From the NCBI RefSeq assembly GCF_900141665.1, contig NZ_FQYI01000008.1, forward strand, positions 1-64,000: a stretch of DNA of 64,000 nucleotides. Reading direction: 5' to 3'. Positions 16,954 to 25,153 of the stretch are shown here, one piece after another. Every line of letters begins with the position of its first letter. The stretch's first letter is position 1. Under the pieces are notes generated by a model, which made no database searches, was not told the DNA's origin, and worked only from the letters and a program-made list of their open reading frames with translations. A program made the position numbers and the translations under genes. Origin of the DNA: Cruoricaptor ignavus. GTDB lineage: Bacteria > Bacteroidota > Bacteroidia > Flavobacteriales > Weeksellaceae.

Positions 16954-17432
16954 TATTTTACTTCGTAATTATAGTTAACTTTTCCCACCTTCAAGGCATC
17001 TACGGATTCCTTGATTTTTCTTGCCTGCTCAGGCGTGGCATTTCCTGTAAGGGTAAGCTCGTTGTTTACCACCTCCACTTTCACGCCTGGGTAGTCCTTC
17101 ACTGCGTCCTGTACGCGCTGCTGAACTGCAGGGTCCACCGCAGAAGCAGTCTGAACAGGTTCTGCAACCGTCGTCATATCCATCACATCCTTGATACCCT
17201 TGATCCCCTTCAGCTGACTGATCGCCGCATCGCGCTCCTCAGCAGACGAGAAAGTACCCTGCAGGTGAGCCACACCATTCTGGTCTACAGTTACACTTGC
17301 ATTAGGATTACCGGCTACCATCTCTGTCGCCTGGTTTTGCAGCGCCACGGTATCTACCTTTTTTTTCTTGCATGAAACTGCGCCGAAAGACATTGCCAAT
17401 GCCAATGCAGAAACTACGAATGATTTTTTCAT
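16953..17432 (-). CDS. BON-domain lipoprotein
   Basis: A 159-residue envelope lipoprotein with signal MKKSFVVSALALAMSFGAVSC and Lys-rich post-Cys region. It contains two BON-type modules, about 35-85 (NASVTVDQNGVAHLQGTFSSAEERDAAISQLKGIKGIKDV) and 100-155 (VQDAVKDYPGVKVEVVNNELTLTGNATPEQARKIKESVDAL). BON domains bind phospholipid or other envelope partners and are often stress-induced. It forms a two-gene unit with the BON-SH3 protein. Confidence 0.85.
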   Translation of the reverse strand: MKKSFVVSALALAMSFGAVSCKKKKVDTVALQNQATEMVAGNPNASVTVDQNGVAHLQGTFSSAEERDAAISQLKGIKGIKDVMDMTTVAEPVQTASAVDPAVQQRVQDAVKDYPGVKVEVVNNELTLTGNATPEQARKIKESVDALKVGKVNYNYEVK

Positions 17433-17509
17433 TTTGATAAATTTAATTTTCGTTTATGCTGTAAAAGTAGGAATAAATTCCAATTCTGCAAATATTGTGG
17501 AAAACTTTT

Positions 17510-18091
17510 TCAAATCTTGGCCACGGTACGGAAAGTCAGGCTGATCCTCGGTGCGTTAATTTTTTTCGAAATTGGTAAGGAATGCTGCCAGAATTTTTGC
17601 GTATCGCCCTTCATTAGTAGTAGGCTGCCGTTTTCCAAAACCTGCTCCGCTTTTTCCTTCGTGATTTTATGCCGAAATACAAACTTCCGCTCCGCACCGA
17701 AAGACAGCGCTGCAATGCCCGTGCTGTGCAGCATTTCCTTCTCATCATCGCTGTGCCAGCTCATTCCCTGGGAGCCGTCCTGGTAAAGATTCAGCAAGCA
17801 GGAATTGAATTTCGCACCGGAAATTTCTTCGGCAGCAGTTTTCAGTTCCCGCAATTTTTCCGGGAAGATTTCCGCGCGCCTTGTTTTCCCGGAATAGCGA
17901 TATTCCATTTCCCAATCGGCAAACCACGCCACTTTTCTTTTGGTAAAAATCGTCTTGCCGAACATCAGCACCTCATCGCACCTCCACGGAATTTCCCTCA
18001 GCAGGTAATCCATCCAAAATTCGCATTCCTCCGAGGAAAATACTTTTCCGAAATAAACCGCATCGCCATCTTTTGGAAGAAGGTTTTTCAA
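17510..18091 (-). CDS. alkB: AlkB-family 2OG-Fe(II) dioxygenase
   Basis: A 193-residue oxidative demethylase that reverses alkylation of DNA or RNA bases. LLNLYQDGSQGMSWHSDDEKEM gives the N-terminal substrate strand and the iron HxD (WHSDDE). The distal His is in KFWQHSLPISK, and RISLTFR holds the 2-oxoglutarate-binding arginines. No signal peptide is seen. It resembles ALKBH2/3-like bacterial AlkB. It appears to be a single-gene unit. Confidence 0.93.
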   Translation of the reverse strand: MKNLLPKDGDAVYFGKVFSSEECEFWMDYLLREIPWRCDEVLMFGKTIFTKRKVAWFADWEMEYRYSGKTRRAEIFPEKLRELKTAAEEISGAKFNSCLLNLYQDGSQGMSWHSDDEKEMLHSTGIAALSFGAERKFVFRHKITKEKAEQVLENGSLLLMKGDTQKFWQHSLPISKKINAPRISLTFRTVAKI

Positions 18092-18144
18092 GGGTAAATG
18101 ATTAATAAGGTTGAGGTTAAGGCTTGTATTACTAAATTATTTTG

Positions 18145-18152
18145 TAATTTTG
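18145..18152 (+). promoter_or_regulatory. -7 box TAATTTTG upstream of the small membrane protein
   Basis: Consensus TAnnTTTG with a TTG at 18124-18126, 18 bp upstream, as -33 element. It would give a leader of about 100 nt before the ATG at 18260. No other gene lies in this 168-bp gap. Confidence 0.4.
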
Positions 18153-18259
18153 ACTGGCTGGCATTAAGCTTGTTCTCAAAATTTCCAATACCCTGAGAAA
18201 GCGTCGCCAGTGAAGAAGAAGCAAAATCCTTAAGGAATATTGAAAAACTGTAACCCATT

Positions 18260-18559
18260 ATGCTTTCTGCAATTTTTACTGTTTTGGGAATTATCCTTTT
18301 AGCCTACATTTTAGTTCTACTAATCGTATTCGCTTTTAATGTTGGTATTTCAGGTTTCTTCCTCGGTAGTTCTTTTATTATAAGAGGATTTGATGCTCTG
18401 CTTAGAAATTGGTGGGCGTGGCTTGTTCAAATACCTTTTGTGATGATTTATTTTGTTTTATATAATTCCGAAGGCATCAGATCTGCTCCCTATATTGCAC
18501 TAATGCAGCTCTCCATATTTGCCCTCATTACAGCATTACAGAAAATTACAAGCCGTTAG
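18260..18559 (+). CDS. Small membrane protein, unknown
   Basis: A 99-residue hydrophobic protein with three likely membrane segments (about 2-30, 32-70 and 75-92); FFLGSSFIIRGFDALLRNWWAWLVQIPFVMIYFVLY is the middle part. I recognise no family. Codon use is AT-rich compared with the neighbouring AlkB and SpeB genes. It is flanked by genes on the opposite strand and has its own candidate promoter, so it is probably a single-gene insertion. Confidence 0.55.
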   Translation: MLSAIFTVLGIILLAYILVLLIVFAFNVGISGFFLGSSFIIRGFDALLRNWWAWLVQIPFVMIYFVLYNSEGIRSAPYIALMQLSIFALITALQKITSR

Positions 18560-18650
18560 CCCTCCTGATTGACATATTTCAGAAGAAGTATTACGCTAAA
18601 ATCACAAAAAAAACTGCGCGGCTTGAAAAATTCACAAAGATTCTTCCTGC

Positions 18651-19511
18651 CTAAAGCTTTCGGCCGCCTGCTTTATGGTAGTACGCCAGCATTTTGTAAT
18701 AGAGTTTCGCGGCAAGAAATGCCGTAGGCTTCGGCATTGCAGAATCCATCAGTTCCACAATGTCAAAGGCTACCACATTGCATTTCTCGAAAACTTTTCT
18801 CAGCAATTTCAGGACTGGGTACCACTGCAAGCCGCCTGGCTCTGGCGTTCCGGTAGATGGTGCAATGGCAGGATCGAAGGCATCCAAATCAATCGTGATG
18901 TACACATTTCCAGAAACACGTTCCAAAACCCTGTCAATCCAGTTGGCATCTTTTGCGATGTCGTGCGCCCAGAACATATTTTCCGGCTTCACGAACTGCA
19001 TTTCCTCGATGTCGCAGGAACGGATGCCCACCTGCACCAAATTCAGCTTTTGCGATGCTTCGAAAACTGCGCAGGCGTGATTGCACGCCGAGCCGTGAAA
19101 CTCCGGCCGCAAATCCGTATGGGCATCCAGCTGCAACACCGTAAGGTCAGGGTATTTCTCGCCAAAAGCCCTGATAGAGCCAATCGACACGGAATGCTCC
19201 CCGCCGAAAAGCGTGAACAGCTTGCCATCGTGCTGCATCAGCTCCTTGGTTTTTCGGTAAACGGCATCGGTCATCGCTTCTGGCGAAGAATTTTCGGCAA
19301 CTTCCCCGGCAAACCAAACGCCTTCCAGGTAAGGCTCCGTGCCGGTTTCAATGTCGTACAGCTCCATATTTTCGGATGCATCTAGGAAAAGCTCCGGGCC
19401 TTTATCGGCGCCCTTTCCCCAGGTTGATGTGCCGTCGTAAGGCACGCTAAGCAGCATCACTTTTGAATTTTCCAGCGTGGCATTTTCTTCAGGAATTCCG
19501 GCGTAAGTCAT
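18651..19511 (-). CDS. speB: Agmatinase (ureohydrolase)
   Basis: Hydrolyses agmatine to putrescine and urea. The 286-residue ureohydrolase has the binuclear manganese motifs GGEHSVS, QLDAHTDLR and TIDLDAFDPAIAPSTGTPEPGG. Length and the C-terminal GGRKL tail fit bacterial agmatinases. Together with the arginine decarboxylase 4 kb upstream on the same strand it gives the arginine-agmatine-putrescine route. Four apparently unrelated genes now lie between them. Confidence 0.93.
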   Translation of the reverse strand: MTYAGIPEENATLENSKVMLLSVPYDGTSTWGKGADKGPELFLDASENMELYDIETGTEPYLEGVWFAGEVAENSSPEAMTDAVYRKTKELMQHDGKLFTLFGGEHSVSIGSIRAFGEKYPDLTVLQLDAHTDLRPEFHGSACNHACAVFEASQKLNLVQVGIRSCDIEEMQFVKPENMFWAHDIAKDANWIDRVLERVSGNVYITIDLDAFDPAIAPSTGTPEPGGLQWYPVLKLLRKVFEKCNVVAFDIVELMDSAMPKPTAFLAAKLYYKMLAYYHKAGGRKL

Positions 19512-19613
19512 CTTTTATGGGTTTAAGGTTTAAAAAGTTTAAGGTTCAATGTACAAAAGTTAGAAGATTTGGCAAAAATAAAAAAGATTATTCAGGTCTT
19601 CCTGCGGCAATAA

Positions 19614-19731
19614 TGCGTGAGGGATAGTAGCGGAAAGCCCGCAATGAAGCGCAGCGAAATGAGGACTTGCAGCGGATAGCCCGACCGGTCTTTTGCTGAA
19701 TGGCGTTGGCAGCAAAAGACCGGGCACGCCC
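19614..19731 (+). repeat. Structured intergenic repeat, copy 1
   Basis: It begins GCGTGAGGGATAGTAGCGG, continues through a conserved block to GGATAGCCCGAC and closes with GGCACGCC. Between lies a perfect 14-bp inverted repeat, CCGGTCTTTTGCTG (19685-19698) and CAGCAAAAGACCGG (19710-19723). GCGTG at the left end is complementary to CACGC at the right end, so the unit can fold as one structure. A second copy with a different core is at 21277. Confidence 0.75.
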
Positions 19732-19764
19732 TAAGAGTTTAAAGTTTTTATGAGAAGTAATATA

Positions 19765-21192
19765 TCACTTCTTCTTCGCCTTTATCCGCAGCATTCCCAT
19801 CAGTGTGCCCTGCCACCAAACGCCGTCTTCGGTGATGACGCCCACCATCTGAATCGGGTCTAAGCCCTGCCCGTCAATATCGCCCGGAATGCTTTGTGCG
19901 TGCAGGATTTCGCCGGTTGCTGCATCCACTGCCAGTGCCTGTAAAACTTTGCCGAGCTTGCCATCTTTTTCAGGTTTGCGCTCATAGAGATACACGATGC
20001 CATCGCCGCAAGCCAGGCGTGGAACAGTAGCTGAGTAGATGTCTTTTTTCCACTTCAGCTGAAGTCCGCTTGGCGTGATGTCCCAGCGTGCAAGTCCGGG
20101 TGCAAAGGGCGCATTTTCCGGAACGGATTTGCCCGCGCTTTCCGGATAGGCAGGGTACGGATAACCGTAGGTGGATTCGCCGATGACCATATTGCCCACG
20201 CCGATCATCGAGCATTCCGTACCGGAAGCACCAGGCTCAAAAATGCCGGTGGTGTGCAGGATTTCGCCGTCTTTGGTGCGATGGATGATGAGATTTTCCT
20301 GACGGTCGGCATTGTCGGTAAGCATCACGAAATCAGAACCGTTTGGCCCGAAGAAAGTCGGCGAAGCACCTGTCCCCCAGGACAACTGCCCTGGTTTGCG
20401 GTGAGAGCCACGGTCGTAAGCCTTGCGCCAAAGGATTTTCGGCGCGCCGTTTTCATCCACATTCAGCAGGTACATCGCGTGCGAAGTGGTAACGCCCACA
20501 CCTTCCGGCGCCGTGGATATGGAATTATCAATCGTCTCTTCTTTGCTGCCAAGGTCAATTCCGTGCACCTTGCCGTTCTCATCCACCATTGCTACGCGGG
20601 CTTTTCCTGTGCCAATCCAAACTCTGCCTTTAAAATCGGGCATCAGGGAAGTTGCGGCATCGCCTTCCACCTGTTTCATAAATTCTGAAAGGTCGGTCTG
20701 CTCATCTATGAATAATTTTTTACCATCATTACTGTGAGCGATGCGCAGAAGCTGCGAATTGCCATCCACCAAAACCACGCGGTTTTTGTGATCCATATAG
20801 GCATAGGTGCCGCCAAGCAGCGAGCCCTGTGCCACGGAAATTTTGCTGAGGACTTGTCCAGTTTCCGGATCGAGTAGCAAGACTCTCGGCGGGAATTCAC
20901 GGGTTGGCGAAGTATTCATCGTTAGGATGAAGCCATCGGTGCCTACCATCACGGTTGGGCAGGTGCCTTCGAGATTGAAAAACTGAATATCCCATTCCGT
21001 AGCGCCTGGGCCTTTCGCAGGCGTAGCATCGGAGGAGTGCCCGTCGGCGTGCATACTTGCGCTGCCAGCCGGAGCCAGATAGGGATTGGTTTGCGCGGTG
21101 TATTTTATCGGTGTAGTTTCCATATTTGAAGTTGAGCACGCCACATTGCAAAGGGCGCTGATTGCGATGATTGAAGGAAGAAGTTTTTTCAT
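19765..21192 (-). CDS. Exported beta-propeller (PQQ-like) protein, unknown
   Basis: A 475-residue exported protein. The signal MKKLLPSIIAISALCNVAC suggests a lipoprotein with an atypical lipobox. The rest is repeated beta-strand units with phrases typical of quinoprotein-like propellers: LLLDPETGQVLSKISV, RVVLVDGNSQLLRIAH, GRVWIGTGKARVAMVDENGKVHGID, LAVDAATGEILHAQSIPGD, GTLMGMLRIK. No catalytic motif is visible. No partner gene is adjacent; it is bracketed by two direct copies of the intergenic repeat, which suggests that the segment inserted or duplicated as a unit between speB and speA. Confidence 0.7.
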   Translation of the reverse strand: MKKLLPSIIAISALCNVACSTSNMETTPIKYTAQTNPYLAPAGSASMHADGHSSDATPAKGPGATEWDIQFFNLEGTCPTVMVGTDGFILTMNTSPTREFPPRVLLLDPETGQVLSKISVAQGSLLGGTYAYMDHKNRVVLVDGNSQLLRIAHSNDGKKLFIDEQTDLSEFMKQVEGDAATSLMPDFKGRVWIGTGKARVAMVDENGKVHGIDLGSKEETIDNSISTAPEGVGVTTSHAMYLLNVDENGAPKILWRKAYDRGSHRKPGQLSWGTGASPTFFGPNGSDFVMLTDNADRQENLIIHRTKDGEILHTTGIFEPGASGTECSMIGVGNMVIGESTYGYPYPAYPESAGKSVPENAPFAPGLARWDITPSGLQLKWKKDIYSATVPRLACGDGIVYLYERKPEKDGKLGKVLQALAVDAATGEILHAQSIPGDIDGQGLDPIQMVGVITEDGVWWQGTLMGMLRIKAKKK

Positions 21193-21276
21193 AAAGGTAT
21201 TTTCTACAAAGGTAGGGAAGAAAATGTTTTTGAGATTTACTATTTAAAATGAACCTCTAAGAACACTGCGGAATTC

Positions 21277-21415
21277 TGCGTGAGGGATAGCAGCGGAAAG
21301 CCCGCAATGCAGCGCAGCGGAATGAGGACTTGCAGCGGATAGCCCGACGCAAACGAAGGGAGTGGTGCGCGCGAGCGAAGCGAGCGCCGAAACGACCGAA
21401 GTGCAGCGGCACGCC
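21277..21415 (+). repeat. Structured intergenic repeat, copy 2
   Basis: Same orientation and nearly the same left block as copy 1 (GCGTGAGGGATAGCAGCGG through GGATAGCCCGAC) and the same right end GGCACGCC. The core differs: instead of the CCGGTC...GACCGG stem it carries a GC-rich imperfect palindrome around GCGCGAGCGAAGCGAGCGC. Conserved flanks with exchangeable hairpin cores suggest a structured mobile or RNA element. Confidence 0.75.
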
Positions 21416-21459
21416 AAAAGTATAATTCAACCCGTTTTTTCTAAAATCACGATTTGCCG

Positions 21460-21467
21460 TACCTTTG
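21460..21467 (+). promoter_or_regulatory. -7 box TACCTTTG of the HAD phosphatase gene
   Basis: Perfect TAnnTTTG 16 nt before the ATG at 21484. It supports the ATG of MPLRAVLF over an in-frame upstream ATG at 21454, which would lie upstream of the -7 box. Confidence 0.5.
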
Positions 21468-21483
21468 CAGGAAAATTCTGACG

Positions 21484-22146
21484 ATGCCGCTGAGAGCTGT
21501 GCTTTTCGATATGGATGGGGTGATTGTGGATACCGAGCCGCTGCACCGGAAGGCGTATTTCCGCACTTTTGATGACCTGAAGATTGAGGTTTCGGAAGAG
21601 TTCTACGCCACCTTCACCGGTGCTTCCACGAAGCGTGTGTGCAATGCGCTGATTGAGAAATTCGGGCTGCAGGAATCGCCGGAGGAAATCGCGGAAATTA
21701 AGCGGCGGTACTTCAAGCATTGTTTTGACCACGATGCGGATTTTGACCTTTTGCCAGGCGTGCGAAAGCTGATTGAGCATTATTTTGAGCACGGCATCAG
21801 GCTGGTGCTGGCTTCTTCGGCGAGTATGACGACGATTGACTGGGTGTTCGAACGCTTTGGGCTAGGCGACTTTTTCATCGGCAAAATTTCCGGTGCGGAT
21901 TTACGGGAATCGAAGCCGCACCCAGAGATTTTCGAGAAGGCTGCGGAAATTGCCACCGAACCGAAGGAAAACTGCCTGGTTATCGAAGATTCTACGAATG
22001 GAATTCTGGCTGCCCACCGTGCCAGGATTTTCTGCGCGGCGTACAGAAGCCCGCACAGCAAGGGTCAGGATTATGCACTTGCCAACATCATTGTGGATGA
22101 TTTCGCGGATTTGGAAGTTGGGAAGCTGGAAAGGTTTTTTGGGTGA
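21484..22146 (+). CDS. HAD-superfamily phosphatase, beta-phosphoglucomutase-like
   Basis: A 220-residue cytoplasmic HAD hydrolase. Motif I FDMDGVIVDTEPLH holds the nucleophile Asp and the general acid Asp. ASSAS is motif II, the Lys of SKPHPEIF motif III, and VIEDSTNGILAA motif IV. A helical cap lies between motifs I and II (about 20-80). The pattern fits the beta-PGM/YniC group acting on small phosphorylated sugars; the substrate is unknown. The start is chosen from the -7 box upstream. Confidence 0.88.
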   Translation: MPLRAVLFDMDGVIVDTEPLHRKAYFRTFDDLKIEVSEEFYATFTGASTKRVCNALIEKFGLQESPEEIAEIKRRYFKHCFDHDADFDLLPGVRKLIEHYFEHGIRLVLASSASMTTIDWVFERFGLGDFFIGKISGADLRESKPHPEIFEKAAEIATEPKENCLVIEDSTNGILAAHRARIFCAAYRSPHSKGQDYALANIIVDDFADLEVGKLERFFG

Positions 22147-22176
22147 AAATCCTGATACCTTTTACTTTAAAATATT

Positions 22177-22189
22177 TGCGTGAAGGATA
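22177..22189 (+). repeat. Possible truncated left end of the intergenic repeat
   Basis: TGCGTGAAGGATA matches the left end of the two repeat copies except for one base, then stops matching and meets the AT-rich azoreductase gene. It may be a decayed third copy disrupted by the incoming segment. At 13 bases, chance cannot be excluded. Confidence 0.3.
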
Positions 22190-22190
22190 A

Positions 22191-22820
22191 TCAATATTTT
22201 ATATCAGCTATTTTAGCAAAAATTTCTTTCCGAGAATTTTCTAACTTTTCGCCACCATATTCTTCATTATCAATGGAGAAGATTTTAATATCTGCAACAC
22301 CCATAATCTTAAAAACCGTTTGAAGATAGGTAGTTTGAAAATTCATATGGGCATTATGTTCATTAGATGCATACCCATTATCACCACGGGCAGATAGCAC
22401 AAATAATTTTTTATCTTCCAGTAAGCCAACATAATCACCGTCAGGTTCTCCAGAGCGAAACTTCCATGTTTCATTAATTCTCATTATTTGGTCGATATAC
22501 GCTTTCAAAGAGCTTGGTATAGACCAATTATACATAGGAACGCCGATTACATAAATATCAGCGGATTTTATTTCATCAACTAATAAATTACTAAGCTCGA
22601 GCGGTTTTTGATTATCAATGGTTCTATCTTCCGGTTTGATGAATGCAGCCTTTATCCAATTATCATCAATATGAGGAATTGGCTGTAAACCTACATCTCT
22701 AAAAATAAACTCATCGTTTGGATTGTTCATTTTCCATATTTCCTGAAAAAAACCTGTCATAGCTCTGCTTTGAGAAGCATGGATTCTTGTGCTGGAATTT
22801 ACAATTAAAATTTTTCGCAT
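22191..22820 (-). CDS. FMN-dependent NADH-azoreductase / NAD(P)H quinone reductase
   Basis: A 209-residue flavodoxin-fold oxidoreductase of the AzoR group. LIVNSSTRIHASQSRAMTGFF is the FMN phosphate loop, and GVPMYNWSIPSSLKAYIDQI with the following KFR is the family hallmark. It reduces quinones and azo compounds with NAD(P)H. The gene is clearly AT-richer than speB or speA on either side. It is 53 bp downstream of a Crp-like regulator gene on the same strand, and the pair was probably acquired together. Confidence 0.85.
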   Translation of the reverse strand: MRKILIVNSSTRIHASQSRAMTGFFQEIWKMNNPNDEFIFRDVGLQPIPHIDDNWIKAAFIKPEDRTIDNQKPLELSNLLVDEIKSADIYVIGVPMYNWSIPSSLKAYIDQIMRINETWKFRSGEPDGDYVGLLEDKKLFVLSARGDNGYASNEHNAHMNFQTTYLQTVFKIMGVADIKIFSIDNEEYGGEKLENSRKEIFAKIADIKY

Positions 22821-22873
22821 AGTTTTGATTTTTCTCTGCGAAATTATTCGAAAGTTTTTTTGAAAATATTGAT

Positions 22874-23458
22874 TTAGTTCAATGGAAGTCTATTTTTTAT
22901 TCTGCTAAGCATTTCCGGTGATATGTTAAGGTATGAAGCAATAAGGTATTGAGGGAATCGTTCTGATAACTTTGGATATTGTATAATAAATTCCAAATAT
23001 CTTTTTTCGGCACAGAGTGTATTATTAGCAACAATTCTTCTCTGTAAAGTGCCTAGATAGCTTTCAAGAATTTTTCTAAAATACTTTTCAAGTTTTGGAA
23101 TCTCCAATATCATTTTATCATAACTATTTTGAGAAATTTGAAGTAGTGTTGTATTTTCTATTGCTTGGATATTAAAGATTGATTTGGTATTTGTTGAAAA
23201 ACTATGAATGTCTGATGCCCACCAATCTTCTACTCCAAGAAAGAGAATTTTTTCAGTACCCCGCCCGCTATCAATGTAAAACGCTTTTACGGCACCATTT
23301 AAAATATATGAATCGTATTTACAGGTTTCTCCGTTTCTTAAAATATATTCTCCGCGATTTATTTTTTTCTCACGCCAAAAATTTGATACCAATTCAATCT
23401 CTGTGTCATTTAAAATAACATGTTTCGAGATATTTTTCAGTAAAGGCTCAATATTCAT
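22874..23458 (-). CDS. Crp/Fnr-family regulator
   Basis: A 194-residue regulator starting MNIEPLLKNISKH; a longer TTG-started frame adds 16 residues. The N-terminal half is a cyclic-nucleotide-binding fold (KINRGEYILRNGETCKYDSYILNGAVKAFYIDSGRGTEKILFL) without an obvious cAMP site arginine. The C-terminus has a short winged helix (LIASYLNISPEMLSRIKNRL). No Fnr-type cysteine cluster is visible. It probably regulates the adjacent azoreductase; the effector is unknown. Confidence 0.85.
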   Translation of the reverse strand: MNIEPLLKNISKHVILNDTEIELVSNFWREKKINRGEYILRNGETCKYDSYILNGAVKAFYIDSGRGTEKILFLGVEDWWASDIHSFSTNTKSIFNIQAIENTTLLQISQNSYDKMILEIPKLEKYFRKILESYLGTLQRRIVANNTLCAEKRYLEFIIQYPKLSERFPQYLIASYLNISPEMLSRIKNRLPLN

Positions 23459-23537
23459 CTTACTATAAATATTAAGAAAGGAATTCTTAATTGTAAAGTC
23501 CAACAAGAATTTTAATCACTACAGGGCTTAATTATAC

Positions 23538-24929
23538 TTAATAGCCCAGCAGTTTCAGCACATCTTCCGGCTCCTGCTTTTCACGGAAGATTTCATAAAT
23601 AAAGTTGCCGTCCTCATCCTTATCAATCAGGATGTGCCTTGGCTGCGGCATCAGGCAGTGGTGTACGCCGCCATAACCGCTGATGCTTTCCTGATAAGCT
23701 CCGGTGTTAAAAAAGCCGATGTACAAAGGCTTCGTGTCGCTGAAAACCGGCAGATAAATCGCATTGGTATGCTGCTCGGAATTATAATAATCGTCGGAAT
23801 CGCAGGTTAATCCGCCCAGGAAAACGCGCTCATAAGTATCATCCCAGCGGTTTATCGGCAGCATTATGAAGTGGCGGGAAATTGCCCAGGTATCGGGCAA
23901 AGTCGTCATAAAAGACGAATCTATCATATTCCATTTTTCCCTGTCGTTCTGCTGTTTTTGGGAAATCACCTGGTAAAGATTCGCACCGCTTTCTCCCACC
24001 GTGAAACTTCCGAACTCGGTATAAATATTCGGCTCTTCCACGCCCTCCTCCTCGCAGAATTTTTTGATTTGGGAAACAATCTCATCCACCATATATTGAT
24101 AATCGTAATCGAAATTCAGCGAGGTTTTTATCGGGAAACCGCCGCCAATATTCAGCGAATCCACTTCTGGCGCGATTTTCTTCAGCCTGGCATAAACCCT
24201 GAGGCATTTATAAAGCTCATTCCAGTAGTACGCCGTATCCTTGATGCCAGTGTTGATGAAGAAGTGCAGCATTTTCAGCCGTGCGTTCGGATGCTCCGCG
24301 ATTTTCTGCGAATAATACGGGATGATGTCCTTGTACCCGATGCCCAGCCTGGATGTATAAAATTCGAACTTCGGCTCCTCCTCGGAAGCTATTCTGATGC
24401 CGATGTCAAAAGTATTATCGATGCTCTCCGTCAATCTGTCGAGTTCGCGGTAATTATCGATAATCGGGATAATGTTTTCGAAGCCGTCGTTTATCAGGTC
24501 AGAAATTTTATCGAGATAATCATCCGTCTTGAAACCGTTGCAGATTACCTCAATGCTTTTCCCGAATTTCCCTTTATTGTAAAGGGATTTCACGATGTCC
24601 ATATCGTATGCCGACGAAGTTTCAATGCTGATTCTGTTCTTCAGCGCTTCCTCCAGCACGAAGCTGAAATGCGATGATTTCGTGCAGTAGCAATAGGTGT
24701 ATTTCTTCTGATAATCGTGCTTTTCGAAGGCCTCTTTAAACCAGGTTTTAGCCCGGTTGATATTCTGAGAAATTTTCGGTAAATAGCTGATTTTCAATGG
24801 AGTACCAAACTCCTCAATCACTTCCATCAATGGAATATCGTGGAAAAACAGGTTGTTCTCCTCGGTGTGAAATTCCTCCGTTGGGAAGTACAGCGTCTGG
24901 TCAATCAGTTCGGAATACTTTATCTTCAT
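23538..24929 (-). CDS. speA: Arginine decarboxylase, PLP-dependent (alanine-racemase fold)
   Basis: A 463-residue decarboxylase giving agmatine from arginine. KKYTYCYCTKSSHFSFVLEEAL contains the PLP lysine. SLNIGGGFPIKTS and YTEFGSFTVGESG are the phosphate- and PLP-binding motifs of fold-III decarboxylases, and LGGLTCDSDDYY holds the cysteine-Asp region contributed across the dimer. It is shorter than E. coli SpeA, which is normal for Bacteroidetes. It belongs with speB downstream. The PIN/antitoxin pair lies just upstream on the same strand. Confidence 0.9.
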   Translation of the reverse strand: MKIKYSELIDQTLYFPTEEFHTEENNLFFHDIPLMEVIEEFGTPLKISYLPKISQNINRAKTWFKEAFEKHDYQKKYTYCYCTKSSHFSFVLEEALKNRISIETSSAYDMDIVKSLYNKGKFGKSIEVICNGFKTDDYLDKISDLINDGFENIIPIIDNYRELDRLTESIDNTFDIGIRIASEEEPKFEFYTSRLGIGYKDIIPYYSQKIAEHPNARLKMLHFFINTGIKDTAYYWNELYKCLRVYARLKKIAPEVDSLNIGGGFPIKTSLNFDYDYQYMVDEIVSQIKKFCEEEGVEEPNIYTEFGSFTVGESGANLYQVISQKQQNDREKWNMIDSSFMTTLPDTWAISRHFIMLPINRWDDTYERVFLGGLTCDSDDYYNSEQHTNAIYLPVFSDTKPLYIGFFNTGAYQESISGYGGVHHCLMPQPRHILIDKDEDGNFIYEIFREKQEPEDVLKLLGY

Positions 24930-24946
24930 CGTAAAAATCGCGTGGT

Positions 24947-25153
24947 TTAAGTCTGCAAATTTGGTGAAAAAGTTTTATCCTGCGGCTTTTCTCTCAGCTT
25001 TTTGTCGAACATTGTACCCTCCAGTTTTTTATCCAGATATTCACGCTGTTCCTCAAAAGTCATATCCATCATTTCAAGGCTCATCTTGTCACGGATTTCC
25101 CTCAACAATTTCACCATACTTATCTTCTGTTTTTTTTCAATCGATTTATCCAT
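24947..25153 (-). CDS. Probable antitoxin of the PIN toxin
   Basis: A 68-residue charged helical protein. VKLLREIRDKMSLEMMDMTFEEQREYLDKKLEG resembles small proteins found beside VapC-like PIN toxins in Bacteroidetes and cyanobacteria. It overlaps the toxin gene by 8 bp and is downstream of it, so the order is toxin first, the reverse of most vapBC. No DNA-binding motif can be named. Identity as antitoxin rests on size, overlap and pairing. Confidence 0.6.
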   Translation of the reverse strand: MDKSIEKKQKISMVKLLREIRDKMSLEMMDMTFEEQREYLDKKLEGTMFDKKLREKPQDKTFSPNLQT

